64,000 nt of DNA from Bacteroidales bacterium (GCA_003150235.1 QAMW01000020.1:8521-72520), one strand, 5' to 3'. Positions 1 through 9,941 are shown, counted from the first letter of the stretch. A program made the numbers and translations. Notes: generated by a model from the letters alone, not told the origin.

Positions 1-1
1 G

Positions 2-1066
2 CAGTGCATGTCGGCGTCAGGTCATGACGACGGTCAGGAGGAGAAGAAGATCAATCCGAAGGAGATTATCTTCGAGCACCTCGGTGACGGATATGGCTGG
101 GAAGTGCCTTTCAGCCACGATCTGCGTATCCCGTTGCCTGTCATAGTCCGCGACTATGAAGGCAAGTGGCATTGCTTCAGCTCGAAACGCATACAGCATG
201 GCGAAGAGTACGACGGCTTCAAGCTTGGCGGGAAAGATAGCAAATGGCATAACAAGATTGTAGGCGAGCGTCCGGTGACAGTCGATGGAAAGACAGTCAT
301 GGAGGAGTATCGTCCGTGGGACCTCTCGATTACCAAAAATGTGCTTGCGCTTTTCATCACCGTGATTATTGTGCTCTGGATGATACTTCAGGTAGCGGCA
401 TGGTACAAGAAAGCGGGCTACAAGGCTCCGCGCAAGTTCACCGGTGCGATTGAGGCGCTGATAGAGTTTGTGTACCGTGGTGTCATCAAGCCCACTCTCG
501 GGGCGAAGTCGCCTAAATTCGCGCCATATCTGCTGACAGTGTTCTTCTTCATCCTTGTGATGAACCTGCTCGGTCTTATCGTCATCTTCCCCGGTGGCGC
601 CAACCTTACGGGCAATATCGCTGTCACCCTTGTATTGTCACTTATCACTTTCCTCATCGTCAATATCTTCGGCACGAAACATTACTGGAAGGACATCTTC
701 TGGCCCGATGTGCCCCTATGGCTTAAATTCCCGATACCCATCATGCCGATTATCGAGATATTCGGCGTGTTCACCAAGCCGGCGGCTCTTACCGTGCGTC
801 TCTTCGCCAACATGATGGGCGGACACATCATTGTCATCGTGCTTACCCTTCTGATATTCATTCTCGCGGTGCTCGGCCCGGCAGTAACCGGCGCGGCTAC
901 CGTGGTATCGGTATTATTCTCCATCTTCATGCTTCTTATCGACGTGCTTGTAAGCTTTATCCAGGCTTATGTGTTCACGATGCTTTCGACCCTGTTTATC
1001 TCCCTTGCACAGGAAGAGGGGCATAAGAAGGAAGAGCATGAGGCAGAACTCAAAACAGAAAAATAG
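2..1066 (+). CDS. atpB: ATP synthase F0 subunit a, 5' end cut by window edge
   Basis: Subunit a of F-type ATP synthase forms the proton half-channels next to the c-ring in the inner membrane. The first in-frame ATG is at 8, but the frame is open to base 2 and that ATG is followed by SASGHDD, which in Bacteroidales relatives lies just after a signal peptide. The true start is therefore probably upstream of the window. From the ATG at 8, residues 1-105 are a hydrophilic N-terminal extension typical of Bacteroidetes. Five or six membrane segments follow from about residue 108 to 335. The essential arginine lies in LTVRLFANMMGGH (Arg264 counted from that ATG). The C-terminus is charged. It heads the cluster atpB-E-F-H-A-G, with a 39-base gap to atpE. 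Confidence 0.95.
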   Translation, partial: QCMSASGHDDGQEEKKINPKEIIFEHLGDGYGWEVPFSHDLRIPLPVIVRDYEGKWHCFSSKRIQHGEEYDGFKLGGKDSKWHNKIVGERPVTVDGKTVMEEYRPWDLSITKNVLALFITVIIVLWMILQVAAWYKKAGYKAPRKFTGAIEALIEFVYRGVIKPTLGAKSPKFAPYLLTVFFFILVMNLLGLIVIFPGGANLTGNIAVTLVLSLITFLIVNIFGTKHYWKDIFWPDVPLWLKFPIPIMPIIEIFGVFTKPAALTVRLFANMMGGHIIVIVLTLLIFILAVLGPAVTGAATVVSVLFSIFMLLIDVLVSFIQAYVFTMLSTLFISLAQEEGHKKEEHEAELKTEK

Positions 1067-1105
1067 AAATAACTTTAATACAAACACTTTAAATTTAAAT
1101 TTATT

Positions 1106-1351
1106 ATGTTAGCAATGATTTTAGCAGCAATCGACGGCCTTTTAGGCATTGGTGCATGTGTAGGCGCAGCAATCGCAGCAATTGGTGCAGGTATTGGTAT
1201 CGGTAAAATCGGCGCATCTGCCATGGAAGCCATAGCACGTCAGCCAGAAGCTACCGGTGACATCCGTAGTAACATGATTGTCATCGCTGCCCTTGTAGAA
1301 GGTGTGGCTCTCTTTGCCGTTGTCGTTTGCCTCCTTTCGTTCTTCCTCTAA
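1106..1351 (+). CDS. atpE: ATP synthase F0 subunit c
   Basis: This 81-residue hairpin of two membrane helices forms the rotating c-ring of ATP synthase. The first helix is glycine/alanine rich (residues 8-36). The polar loop is ARQPE (residues 44-48), which contacts the central stalk. The second helix carries the ion-binding carboxylate Glu65 in ALVEGVALF. The residue after this Glu is Gly rather than the Ser/Thr of sodium-binding c-subunits, so proton coupling is the more likely reading (inference). It sits 39 bases after atpB and 15 before atpF. Confidence 0.96.
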   Translation: MLAMILAAIDGLLGIGACVGAAIAAIGAGIGIGKIGASAMEAIARQPEATGDIRSNMIVIAALVEGVALFAVVVCLLSFFL

Positions 1352-1366
1352 TCTCAAGCTTGCCTA

Positions 1367-1864
1367 ATGGAACTTTTCACGCCTGAATTTGGCTTGGTTT
1401 TCTGGATGTTTGTCGCCTTCGCGGTACTGTTTCTGGTACTTGCAAAGTGGGGGTGGCCGGCAATCATGAAAAGTGTAGAAAGCCGCGCCGACCTCATTGA
1501 TAAGGGTGTGGAGTACGCTCAAAATGCCAAGGAGCAGCTTGATCACGCCCGTGAAGAGGCCGAGAAATATATAGATGAAGCTCGTAAACAGCAAGCTGAA
1601 ATGCTCCGTGACGCCGACCGCATGAAGACTCAGATAATCGAGGAAGCACGCAACGAAGCTCAGAAGGAAGCAAAGAAGCAGATGGATGCCGCGAAAGTGG
1701 CTATCGAGCAGTCACGCAAGGAAGCCGAGTTACGCTTCCGCGATGAAGTCAGCTCGTTTGCGCTTGAAATCGCCTCCAAGGTGGTTAGAAAGCAGATGGC
1801 AGACGAGAAGGCTCAATCCCAATTGGTAAATTCACTTTTGGACGAAATCGAAAATAAAAATTAG
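1367..1864 (+). CDS. atpF: ATP synthase F0 subunit b
   Basis: Subunit b is the peripheral stator stalk that ties F1 to subunit a. This 165-residue protein has one N-terminal membrane helix (about residues 8-28), followed by a long charged helix rich in Glu, Lys and Ala from residue 35 to about 150, as expected for the dimeric coiled coil. The length is normal. The gene lies 15 bases after atpE and 6 bases before atpH, consistent with one cotranscribed unit. Confidence 0.95.
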   Translation: MELFTPEFGLVFWMFVAFAVLFLVLAKWGWPAIMKSVESRADLIDKGVEYAQNAKEQLDHAREEAEKYIDEARKQQAEMLRDADRMKTQIIEEARNEAQKEAKKQMDAAKVAIEQSRKEAELRFRDEVSSFALEIASKVVRKQMADEKAQSQLVNSLLDEIENKN

Positions 1865-1870
1865 TACGCA

Positions 1871-2419
1871 ATGAATCAAGGTCTTATTCCGAATCGTTAC
1901 GCTAAGGCTCTGTATAAGTTCGCCTGCGACAAGGGCGAGTCTGACAGGGTGTATGACCTGATGAAGACGCTTGCCGCCTCGTTTGTGGAGCAGCCGAGGC
2001 TTCAGGCGGTCATCTCCAATCCCTATATAGCGGCAGATGACAAGACGCGTCTGCTCATGACAGCCGCCCATGCCGATGAGAAGAAAGATACTTGTTATGT
2101 CGATTTCCTGCACCTGCTGCTCCATAACCGCAGGATAGAGTTTGCCCGCGATATTGCGCTGGCTTATCTGGATATATACCGTGAGGCTAACAATATCTAT
2201 CTTGTAAAGCTCACTACGGCTGCCGACCTTCCTGAAGAGGAGGTCAAGCGTCTTCATGACCTGGTGGAGCGTCATCTCAACGGCGCGGCAATGGAATTTT
2301 CCAGGACCGTCGACCCGGAACTGATCGGAGGCTTCGTCATCGATATAAATTCGGAGCGCCTCGACGCGTCGGTGAGCAACGAATTGAAACAATTGCGTCT
2401 TAAACTTTTAAGCAACTAA
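1871..2419 (+). CDS. atpH: ATP synthase F1 subunit delta
   Basis: The delta subunit caps the F1 alpha3beta3 head and binds the b stalk. The 182-residue product starts NQGLIPNRYAKALYKFA, the usual RYAKAL opening of the OSCP/delta family. It ends with a region matching the conserved C-terminal part (IGGFVIDINSERLDASVSN, where GG and D are family hallmarks). It is 6 bases from both atpF and atpA, so translational coupling is likely. Confidence 0.95.
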   Translation: MNQGLIPNRYAKALYKFACDKGESDRVYDLMKTLAASFVEQPRLQAVISNPYIAADDKTRLLMTAAHADEKKDTCYVDFLHLLLHNRRIEFARDIALAYLDIYREANNIYLVKLTTAADLPEEEVKRLHDLVERHLNGAAMEFSRTVDPELIGGFVIDINSERLDASVSNELKQLRLKLLSN

Positions 2420-2425
2420 CACAGA

Positions 2426-4000
2426 ATGATTAACCCAAGCGAAATATCGGAAGTATTAAAACAACAACTCGAAAACGTCAACAATAAGGTGTCGTTTGAG
2501 GAGGTTGGTACGGTCCTTGAGGTCGGCGACGGTGTCGCCCATGTCTACGGACTTGAAAATGTGCGTGCCAATGAGCTTGTAGAGTTTGAAAATGGTGTCA
2601 AGGGCGTTGCCATGAACCTGGAGGAGAGCAATGTCGGAGTGATTTTGCTTAACAACATTGACCGTGTGACCGAAAATATGACCGTGCGCCGTACCGGAGA
2701 GATTGCCTCAATCCCTGCCGGCGAGGGTCTCTTGGGTCGTGTAATCAATGTGTTGGGCGAACCTATCGACGGAGCGGGGCCTATCAGCGGCGAGCTGTAT
2801 CACATGCCTCTCGAGCGCAAGGCACCCGGCGTTATTTTCCGTCAGCCGGTGAAGCAGCCGCTTCAGACCGGTATCAAGGCTGTCGACTCGATGGTGCCCA
2901 TAGGTCGCGGTCAGCGTGAGCTTATAATCGGCGACCGTCAGATAGGCAAGACCGCCATCGCGATTGACACTATCATCAACCAGCGCAAAAATTACGAGGA
3001 GGGCAAGCCTGTATATTGCATCTATGTGGCGATAGGACAGAAAGCCTCGTCGGTTGCAGCAACCGTGCAGACACTTCGCGAAAACGGCGCGCTGCCCTAT
3101 ACTGTGGTTGTAGCCGCCAATGCGTCGGACTCTGCCGCGATGCGTTACTATTCGCCTTTTGCCGGCGTTGCTATCGGAGAGTATTTCCGCGACACCGGCC
3201 GTGACGCGCTCATCGTGTATGATGACTTGTCGAAGCAGGCTGTGTCTTACCGTGAGATATCACTTATCCTGAAGCGTCCTTCCGGACGTGAGGCTTATCC
3301 GGGTGATATATTCTATCTCCATTCACGTCTGCTCGAGCGCGCGGCAAAGATTATCGACAATCAGGAAGTTGCCGCCTCTATGAACGACCTTCCCGCAGTG
3401 CTTAAGGACAAGGTGAAGGGTGGCGGCTCGCTTACCGCGCTTCCTATCATCGAGACCCAGGCAGGTGACGTGTCGGCTTACATTCCTACCAACGTGATTT
3501 CAATCACCGACGGTCAGATATTCCTTGAGACCGCCCTCTTCAACCGTGGTATCCGTCCGGCTATCAATGTGGGTATATCCGTGTCACGTGTGGGTGGTAA
3601 CGCTCAGATTAAGTCAATGAAGAAGGTCGCCGGTACGCTGAAAATCGACCAGGCACAGTTCCGTGAGCTTGAATCATTCACCAAGTTCGGCGGCGATATC
3701 GACCCCGTGACCGCACGTGTCATCGACAAAGGCCGCAAGAACGAGCAGCTGCTTATCCAGCCTCAGTACAGCCCTATGGCGGTAGAGGACGAGGTAGCCG
3801 TGATATTCTGCGGAACAAAGGGATTGCTTGAGAATGTGCCTCTTGACAAGGTGGCTGAATTTGAGAAGCTGTTCCTTCAGCTGCTCCATGCAAAGTATCA
3901 GACCGATGTGCTTGACGTGATTAAGAGCGGCCAGCTTACCGATGATGTAGTGGCTAAGCTCACCGAGAGCGCTAAAGAAATTGCAAGCCGTTATAAATAA
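2426..4000 (+). CDS. atpA: ATP synthase F1 subunit alpha
   Basis: The alpha subunit is the regulatory nucleotide-binding subunit of the F1 head. The 524-residue product has the beta-barrel N-terminal domain (about 25-95), the P-loop GDRQIGKTAIA near residue 170, and the conserved segment with ALPIIETQAGDVSAYIPTN near residue 340. A helical C-terminal domain completes it. Length is slightly above the usual 500-515 residues. It is 6 bases after atpH and 13 before atpG. The beta and epsilon genes (atpD, atpC) are not in the window; in relatives they lie upstream of atpB. Confidence 0.97.
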   Translation: MINPSEISEVLKQQLENVNNKVSFEEVGTVLEVGDGVAHVYGLENVRANELVEFENGVKGVAMNLEESNVGVILLNNIDRVTENMTVRRTGEIASIPAGEGLLGRVINVLGEPIDGAGPISGELYHMPLERKAPGVIFRQPVKQPLQTGIKAVDSMVPIGRGQRELIIGDRQIGKTAIAIDTIINQRKNYEEGKPVYCIYVAIGQKASSVAATVQTLRENGALPYTVVVAANASDSAAMRYYSPFAGVAIGEYFRDTGRDALIVYDDLSKQAVSYREISLILKRPSGREAYPGDIFYLHSRLLERAAKIIDNQEVAASMNDLPAVLKDKVKGGGSLTALPIIETQAGDVSAYIPTNVISITDGQIFLETALFNRGIRPAINVGISVSRVGGNAQIKSMKKVAGTLKIDQAQFRELESFTKFGGDIDPVTARVIDKGRKNEQLLIQPQYSPMAVEDEVAVIFCGTKGLLENVPLDKVAEFEKLFLQLLHAKYQTDVLDVIKSGQLTDDVVAKLTESAKEIASRYK

Positions 4001-4013
4001 AATATATTGAGAA

Positions 4014-4895
4014 ATGGCAACATTACGCGAGTTAAAAGGTAGAATCGGCTCGGTTCGCTCTTCGGAGAAGATAACCGGTGCGATGAAGATGATTTCTTCG
4101 GCAAAAATGCACAAGGCCGAGCAGGCATTGAAACGCCTGCTGCCCTTCAGGGGACAGATACAGGGCATCATAGGCAATCTACTGTCGGCTGACGCCGAGT
4201 TTTCGTCGCCCCTGATAGAGAACCGCGAAGTGAAACGCATAGGCATCGTCGTGTTTGGTTCCGACGACGGTCTTTGCGGTGCCTACAACATCAATATATT
4301 CAAAGGTCTGCTGATGGAGCTTCACAAGTATCGTGAGCGTTACGGCGATTCGGTCGACTTCACGATATATCCTGTCGGCGCAAAGATGTACAAGGCTGTC
4401 AGCAAGATTTCAGGCGGACATATCCGCGTGGAGGCTCTCGATGATGTACATTCCAAGAGCAGCGGCGAGGCGGTGAAACGCTTCACCTTCGACCTTCAGC
4501 AGAAATACCTTGACGGCGTGGTCGACCTTGTCGACATAATTTATATGAGCTATAAGAGCGTAAGTCGCCAGATACTGCGTTCCGAACAGCTCTTACCGGT
4601 GGTACAGGAGACATTGACCGACAATGATGTCGCCGTGAAGTGCCGCCCGTGTATATTTGAACCTGATCCTAACACGATCTTCAATTCAGTGCTTCCGCTG
4701 TTTGTGCTCTCTGTGATGCAGGAGACTTTCACCGAGAACCAGGCTTCGGAGCAGGCAGCCCGCGTGATGGCGATGCAGAGTGCCAACGACAATGCCAAGA
4801 AACTTCTTGAATCGCTGCAGCTTGAATACAATAAGCTGCGACAGCAGGCGATTACGAGCGAGCTCCTTGACATACTGGGCGGTCAGGTGAGGTAA
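4014..4895 (+). CDS. atpG: ATP synthase F1 subunit gamma
   Basis: Gamma is the central rotor shaft of F1. The 293-residue product opens with the typical ATLRELKGRIGSVRSSEKIT, and the N-terminal helix continues through AMKMISSAKM. The globular middle has DGLCGAYN. The C-terminal helix contains the conserved ARVMAMQSANDNAKKLLESL and LRQQAITSELLDILGG. It is the last atp gene of this unit. It is followed after 52 bases by nuoI with no terminator visible in the gap, so read-through from atp into nuo is possible. Confidence 0.96.
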   Translation: MATLRELKGRIGSVRSSEKITGAMKMISSAKMHKAEQALKRLLPFRGQIQGIIGNLLSADAEFSSPLIENREVKRIGIVVFGSDDGLCGAYNINIFKGLLMELHKYRERYGDSVDFTIYPVGAKMYKAVSKISGGHIRVEALDDVHSKSSGEAVKRFTFDLQQKYLDGVVDLVDIIYMSYKSVSRQILRSEQLLPVVQETLTDNDVAVKCRPCIFEPDPNTIFNSVLPLFVLSVMQETFTENQASEQAARVMAMQSANDNAKKLLESLQLEYNKLRQQAITSELLDILGGQVR

Positions 4896-4947
4896 GTGAC
4901 TATAAACAATAAATAAAAACATATTTAAGAAAGACCAATCATCCACT

Positions 4948-5469
4948 ATGGGCAGTGTAAAAGATTATTTTTCATCACTGGGCACCGGAGTTGTCAGCCT
5001 TATAAAAGGCATGGGCGTCACGGGCAAGGAGTTTTTTACTCCTAAGGTGACCGAGGAGTATCCCGACCATCGTGATACGATTCAGTATGCAGCCCCGCGC
5101 TTTCGTGCCAAGTTGCAGTTTATTTATGAACCCGACGGGCGCAACCGGTGTATCGCTTGTGGAATATGCCAGCGCAATTGCCCCAACGGCACTATTACAG
5201 TAACCACCAAGATGGTGGACCTTCCCGACGGGAAGAAAAAACGTAAACTCGACAAGTATATCTACGACCTCGGCAGCTGTACGTTCTGCGAGCTGTGTGT
5301 CACCACTTGTCCGCAGGATGCAATCGAGTTTTCAAATGATTTCGAGCAGGCTGTGTTTACCCGCGAGAAGCTCGTGGAGCAGCTTAACTATCTGCCTGAG
5401 CAGCCCGACGACCCGGCTCCGAAGCCGACGGCACCGAAACCCGCTGCCCCTGAGGCAAAAGCCGAATGA
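4948..5469 (+). CDS. nuoI: NADH-quinone oxidoreductase subunit I (two 4Fe-4S clusters)
   Basis: NuoI carries iron-sulphur clusters N6a and N6b that pass electrons towards the quinone site of complex I. The 173-residue product has two ferredoxin-type motifs: Cys68, 71, 74, 78 and Cys111, 114, 117, 121. The C-terminal 25 residues are a low-complexity Pro/Ala/Lys tail. NuoH, which normally precedes nuoI, is absent. The upstream neighbour is atpG, 52 bases away. The order I-J-K-L-M-N that follows is canonical. Confidence 0.95.
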   Translation: MGSVKDYFSSLGTGVVSLIKGMGVTGKEFFTPKVTEEYPDHRDTIQYAAPRFRAKLQFIYEPDGRNRCIACGICQRNCPNGTITVTTKMVDLPDGKKKRKLDKYIYDLGSCTFCELCVTTCPQDAIEFSNDFEQAVFTREKLVEQLNYLPEQPDDPAPKPTAPKPAAPEAKAE

Positions 5470-5517
5470 CAGTCACCTCGATAAACCGATCAGAAAAAGA
5501 AAAAACTAATTAATTAT

Positions 5518-6036
5518 ATGGAATCAGTAGGAAGTATTGTTATGTACGGGATAATCGTAGCCGCGATTATCATCTTCTCGATACTTACTGTTACCACCCG
5601 TCGCATTTTGCGCGCCGCCACTTACCTGCTGTTTGTGCTTTTCGCTACAGCAGGTCTTTACTTCAAGCTCGACTACGAGTTTCTTGGCGCAGTGCAGATT
5701 GCGGTCTATGCCGGTGGTATCGTCGTTCTGTTTGTGTTCTCGATTCTGCTCACAAGCAAGCCCGGCGACAGTAGTGCGAGACTTACTTCAAAGAGGCGTG
5801 TGTTCGGCTTGATTGCAGCCGTGGCGGCGCTCGTGGTGCTTGGTTACGCCATTATGAGCAGACCGGAAGTGTGGACTACCGTGACGGCTCCTTTCACCAT
5901 GGAGATGACGATGAATCATCTCGGGGAGATACTCCTTGGTACAGAGAAGTATCAGTATCTTCTTCCCTTTGAAGCAGTGAGTGTGTTGTTATTGGCATGT
6001 ATAATCGGCGGCGTGGTAGTCGCCCGTAAACGATAG
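5518..6036 (+). CDS. nuoJ: NADH-quinone oxidoreductase subunit J
   Basis: NuoJ is a membrane-arm subunit of complex I. The 172-residue product has about five hydrophobic helices. It contains the family segment around YAGGIVVLFVF (about residues 65-75), where the broken helix of this subunit lies. It is 48 bases after nuoI and 7 bases before nuoK. Identification rests on length, hydrophobic profile, this segment and position. Confidence 0.92.
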   Translation: MESVGSIVMYGIIVAAIIIFSILTVTTRRILRAATYLLFVLFATAGLYFKLDYEFLGAVQIAVYAGGIVVLFVFSILLTSKPGDSSARLTSKRRVFGLIAAVAALVVLGYAIMSRPEVWTTVTAPFTMEMTMNHLGEILLGTEKYQYLLPFEAVSVLLLACIIGGVVVARKR

Positions 6037-6043
6037 GCAAGTC

Positions 6044-6358
6044 ATGGATAAATTATCTGTCATCTGTTATATCATCCCCAGCATGATTATGTTCTGCTGC
6101 GGTGTTTACGGTTTTATCACCCGTAAGAATATGATTGCTATACTCATCTCTCTTGAGTTGATGCTGAATGCCGTGGATATTAACTTTGTCGTGTTCAACC
6201 GTTTCCTTTTCCCGGGACAGCTTGAGGGCATGATGTTCACCTTGTTTGCGATTGCGATTGCCGCTGCGGAGACCGCGCTTGCCATCGCCATAATCGTGAA
6301 TGTGTTCCGTGCGGTGAAAAATGTTGACATACGCGACCTTAACAAAATGAAACTGTAA
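6044..6358 (+). CDS. nuoK: NADH-quinone oxidoreductase subunit K
   Basis: NuoK is a small three-helix membrane subunit related to MrpC. The 104-residue product has conserved carboxylates in membrane segments: one in ISLELMLNAV (near residue 36) and one in AAAETALAIAI (near residue 74). These correspond to the proton-path Glu residues of the family. It lies 7 bases after nuoJ and 6 before nuoL. Confidence 0.95.
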   Translation: MDKLSVICYIIPSMIMFCCGVYGFITRKNMIAILISLELMLNAVDINFVVFNRFLFPGQLEGMMFTLFAIAIAAAETALAIAIIVNVFRAVKNVDIRDLNKMKL

Positions 6359-6364
6359 GCGGCT

Positions 6365-8392
6365 ATGGAAACAATGTCAATCCTTATTTTAGCTATACCT
6401 CTCTTCATGTTCCTTCTGCTCGGACTGACGGGCATGAAGATGAGCCACAAGCTTGCGGGTATGCTCGGCTGTCTCGGCATGGGCACAACCCTCGTGCTTG
6501 CCTATACTGTGGCGTTCACTTATTTCTTCGGAGGCTGTCCTGAATTTATCAATGCCGCCGGCGAACGCCTGCAGTCGATTCTGTGGAATGTGACCTGGCT
6601 TCAGTTTACCGACAAGCTGGTGATACGCCTCGGATTCCTTCTCGACCCGATTTCGGCGATGATGCTGGTGGTAATCACCACTATCTCGTTTATGGTACAC
6701 CTCTATTCGATGGGTTACATGCGTGACCATCACGGAGTGTTTGAGAAAGGTTTCCAGCGTTTTTACTCGTTCCTGTCGCTCTTCAGCTTCTCGATGCTCG
6801 GTCTTGTTGTGGCAACCAACATTTTCCAGATGTATATCTTCTGGGAGCTTGTGGGTGCCTCTTCATTCCTTTTGATTGGATTCTACTACACCAAGCCCTC
6901 AGCAGTGCTTGCATCGAAGAAGGCGTTTATCGTGACCCGTTTCGCCGACCTCGGCTTCCTTATCGGTATCCTCGTGCTTTCCTATTATACCGGCACCTTC
7001 AACTTTACCGAGCTGACCTCGGCTCCCGTTGAGGGTCTTGCCAACGTATTCCAGGTGAGCGAGACAACAGCCGAGGGTGTTAAGGGAATCTTCGCCAACA
7101 GTGCCGCCCCGCTCTTCATGGGCGCCTCGGTCATGACATGGGCGCTTGTGCTCATCTTTATGGGCGGTATGGGTAAGTCGGCGATGATGCCACTCCATAT
7201 CTGGCTTCCCGATGCAATGGAAGGTCCTACTCCTGTGTCGGCGCTTATCCATGCTGCGACAATGGTTGTTGCCGGTGTTTATCTTGTGGCACGACTCTTC
7301 CCGCTATACCTGATGGAGATACGCTCGCTTGAGATTGTCACCGTCGTTGGTGCCGTTACGGCACTTTACGCCGCCATCGTGGCTTGTACACAGGTCGACA
7401 TCAAGCGTGTGCTTGCATTCTCCACCATCTCGCAGATTGCCTTCATGATGGTGTCGCTGGGTGTCGCACGTCCCGAGTTCCATCACGGCATCGGTTACAT
7501 GGCGGGTATGTTCCATCTGTTCACTCACGCCATGTTCAAGGCGTTGTTGTTCCTTTGCGCGGGTGCGCTTATCCATGCAATCGGTTCAAACGACTATACC
7601 GCCATGCACGGTCTACGCAAGTATATGCCTATCACCCATATCACATTCCTTATCGGCTGTCTTGCCATCGCGGGTATCATTCCTTTCGCAGGATTCTTCT
7701 CGAAAGATGAGATTCTTACCGCTTGCTTCGGCAACTCGATGTTGTGGTATGTATGGATGTCAGCGGTTGCCGGTCTTACCGCATTCTACATGTTCCGCCT
7801 CTACTACCTGATTTTCTGGTGGAAGGAACATAAGATACCGGAGGGACACCACGCTCCCCATGACCAGCCCTGGACCATGACCCTCCCGCTGGTGATTCTC
7901 GCCGCAATTTCTTGTGTTGCCGGTTTCGTGCCTTTCGGTAATCTTGTCACCTGGAACGGTCACCCGATGTTTGACCATGTGTCATTCTTCACCAACCTTG
8001 TTCATCTTGACTGGACAGTCGCAGCAGTGTCGCTTGTAGTAGCCATCATCGCTATCATCATAGCTACCGTGATGTACCGCAAGGAAAACCCGCTTCCCGC
8101 GAAGTTCAAGAATGCCATGCCGGCATTGTGGACATGGGCTTATCACCGCTTCTACTTTGACGAGCTTTACATGTTTATCACCAAGAAGATTATATTCGAC
8201 CATATATGTAAGCCTATTGCATGGTTTGACCGTCATATCATCGACGGTACGATGGACATGTTTGCAAAGGTTACCCAGCGTCTCTCGATTTCGATACGCG
8301 GCTTGCAGTCGGGCAATGTTCAGACCTATGTCTGGATTTACCTTGTGGGCGCGCTTCTCATGGCGTCAATCGTATGGCTATGTCTACTGTAA
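6365..8392 (+). CDS. nuoL: NADH-quinone oxidoreductase subunit L
   Basis: NuoL is the distal antiporter-like proton pump of complex I, with a long lateral helix. The 675-residue product has many membrane segments. It contains the antiporter core PLHIWLPDAMEGPTPVSALIH near residues 275-295 and the helix-breaking FSTISQIAFM region near residue 355. A C-terminal amphipathic extension (residues about 540-675) fits the lateral helix and the last membrane segment. Length is within the usual 600-680 range. Confidence 0.96.
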   Translation: METMSILILAIPLFMFLLLGLTGMKMSHKLAGMLGCLGMGTTLVLAYTVAFTYFFGGCPEFINAAGERLQSILWNVTWLQFTDKLVIRLGFLLDPISAMMLVVITTISFMVHLYSMGYMRDHHGVFEKGFQRFYSFLSLFSFSMLGLVVATNIFQMYIFWELVGASSFLLIGFYYTKPSAVLASKKAFIVTRFADLGFLIGILVLSYYTGTFNFTELTSAPVEGLANVFQVSETTAEGVKGIFANSAAPLFMGASVMTWALVLIFMGGMGKSAMMPLHIWLPDAMEGPTPVSALIHAATMVVAGVYLVARLFPLYLMEIRSLEIVTVVGAVTALYAAIVACTQVDIKRVLAFSTISQIAFMMVSLGVARPEFHHGIGYMAGMFHLFTHAMFKALLFLCAGALIHAIGSNDYTAMHGLRKYMPITHITFLIGCLAIAGIIPFAGFFSKDEILTACFGNSMLWYVWMSAVAGLTAFYMFRLYYLIFWWKEHKIPEGHHAPHDQPWTMTLPLVILAAISCVAGFVPFGNLVTWNGHPMFDHVSFFTNLVHLDWTVAAVSLVVAIIAIIIATVMYRKENPLPAKFKNAMPALWTWAYHRFYFDELYMFITKKIIFDHICKPIAWFDRHIIDGTMDMFAKVTQRLSISIRGLQSGNVQTYVWIYLVGALLMASIVWLCLL

Positions 8393-8422
8393 TTTAACTG
8401 GTGCAACTCAAATATAGTAATT

Positions 8423-9928
8423 ATGATATTTTCTAATATTCTGATATATTTTGTAGTCATCCCTCTGGTGATGCTCGGCTTGCTGTTCCTCTGCCGGAAC
8501 ATGAACCAGATACGCACCGTTGCCGTGGTCGGATCGACTGCCTTGGTAGCACTCGCTGTCTACCTTGTTGTGGATTTTCTACATCTCCGCGCTGCCGGTG
8601 CCGATGCAGTGATGCTCTACACCGACTCCTGGATGTGGTTTGAACCGCTCAATATTCATCTTGCCGTGGGTGTCGACGGTATTTCCGTGGCAATGTTGCT
8701 ACTCTCTGCAATCATTGTCTTCGCAGGTACTTTCGCTTCATGGAAGATAGACCCGCTGCCCAAGGATTTCTTCCTTTGGCTGATACTTCTGTCGACCGGT
8801 GTGTTCGGCTTCTTTATCTCCATCGACCTTTTCACGATGTTCATGTTCTACGAGGTCGCCCTTATCCCGATGTATCTTCTCATCGGTCTATGGGGCACAG
8901 GCCGCAAGGAATATTCGGCGATGAAGCTTACCCTTATGCTTATGGGCGGCTCCGCTTTCCTCCTTCTCGGCATCCTCGGTATCTACTACCACTCTGCCCC
9001 CGAAGGCGGCAAGCTCACCATGAACCTTCTTGAAATCTCGGCAAACAACGCCATCGACCATAACTGGCAGTATTTCCTCTTCCCGATTACATTCGTGGGA
9101 TTCGGAGTGCTCGGCGCCATGTTCCCCTTCCATACATGGAGCCCCGACGGTCACGCTTCAGCGCCGACAGCAGTGTCGATGCTCCACGCGGGTGTGCTTA
9201 TGAAACTTGGCGGTTACGGTTGTTTCCGTGTCGCCATCTACCTCATGCCGTTTGCAGCCAACGAGCTTGCATGGATATTCCTTATCCTTACAGGTATCTC
9301 GGTTGTATATGGAGCGTTCAGCGCCTGTGTACAGAACGACCTCAAGTATATCAACGCTTATTCTTCGGTAAGCCACTGCGGTCTGGTGCTTTTCGCAATC
9401 CTCATGCTTAACACCACGGCGATGACCGGTGCGGTGATGCAGATGCTTTCCCACGGTCTTATGACGGCACTCTTCTTCGCCCTTATCGGTATGATTTACG
9501 GTCGTACACATACACGTGACATCCGGTTGATGGGCGGTCTGATGAAGATTATGCCGTTCCTCGCTGTCTGCTACGTGATTGCGGGTATGGCATCGCTCGG
9601 ACTTCCCGGACTTAGCGGTTTCGTTGCCGAGATGACAATTTTCGTAGGTTCGTTCCAGCATGCCGACATGTTCCATCGCGTGTTCACAATCGCCGCTTGC
9701 TGTTCAATCGTGATTACCGCCGTTTATATCCTCCGCGTTGTCGGCAAGCTGTTGCTCGGTCCGGTTTACGACGAGCATCATCTTACGCTCACCGATGCGA
9801 AGTGGTGGGAGCGTCTGTCGACAGTGACCTTGATTGTGTGTGTCGCAGGTATCGGTTGCTTCCCCAACTGGATTAACGACATGATTCACAACTCGTTCCT
9901 TCCTATAATTGAAGTATTGACTAAATAA
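8423..9928 (+). CDS. nuoM: NADH-quinone oxidoreductase subunit M
   Basis: NuoM is the middle antiporter-like proton pump. The 501-residue product has about 14 membrane helices. It carries the conserved membrane glutamate in MFMFYEVALIPMYLLIG (near residue 144) and the core FPFHTWSPDGHASAPTAVSM near residue 235. It lies 30 bases after nuoL and 13 before nuoN. Confidence 0.96.
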   Translation: MIFSNILIYFVVIPLVMLGLLFLCRNMNQIRTVAVVGSTALVALAVYLVVDFLHLRAAGADAVMLYTDSWMWFEPLNIHLAVGVDGISVAMLLLSAIIVFAGTFASWKIDPLPKDFFLWLILLSTGVFGFFISIDLFTMFMFYEVALIPMYLLIGLWGTGRKEYSAMKLTLMLMGGSAFLLLGILGIYYHSAPEGGKLTMNLLEISANNAIDHNWQYFLFPITFVGFGVLGAMFPFHTWSPDGHASAPTAVSMLHAGVLMKLGGYGCFRVAIYLMPFAANELAWIFLILTGISVVYGAFSACVQNDLKYINAYSSVSHCGLVLFAILMLNTTAMTGAVMQMLSHGLMTALFFALIGMIYGRTHTRDIRLMGGLMKIMPFLAVCYVIAGMASLGLPGLSGFVAEMTIFVGSFQHADMFHRVFTIAACCSIVITAVYILRVVGKLLLGPVYDEHHLTLTDAKWWERLSTVTLIVCVAGIGCFPNWINDMIHNSFLPIIEVLTK

Positions 9929-9941
9929 GATTATATAAGAT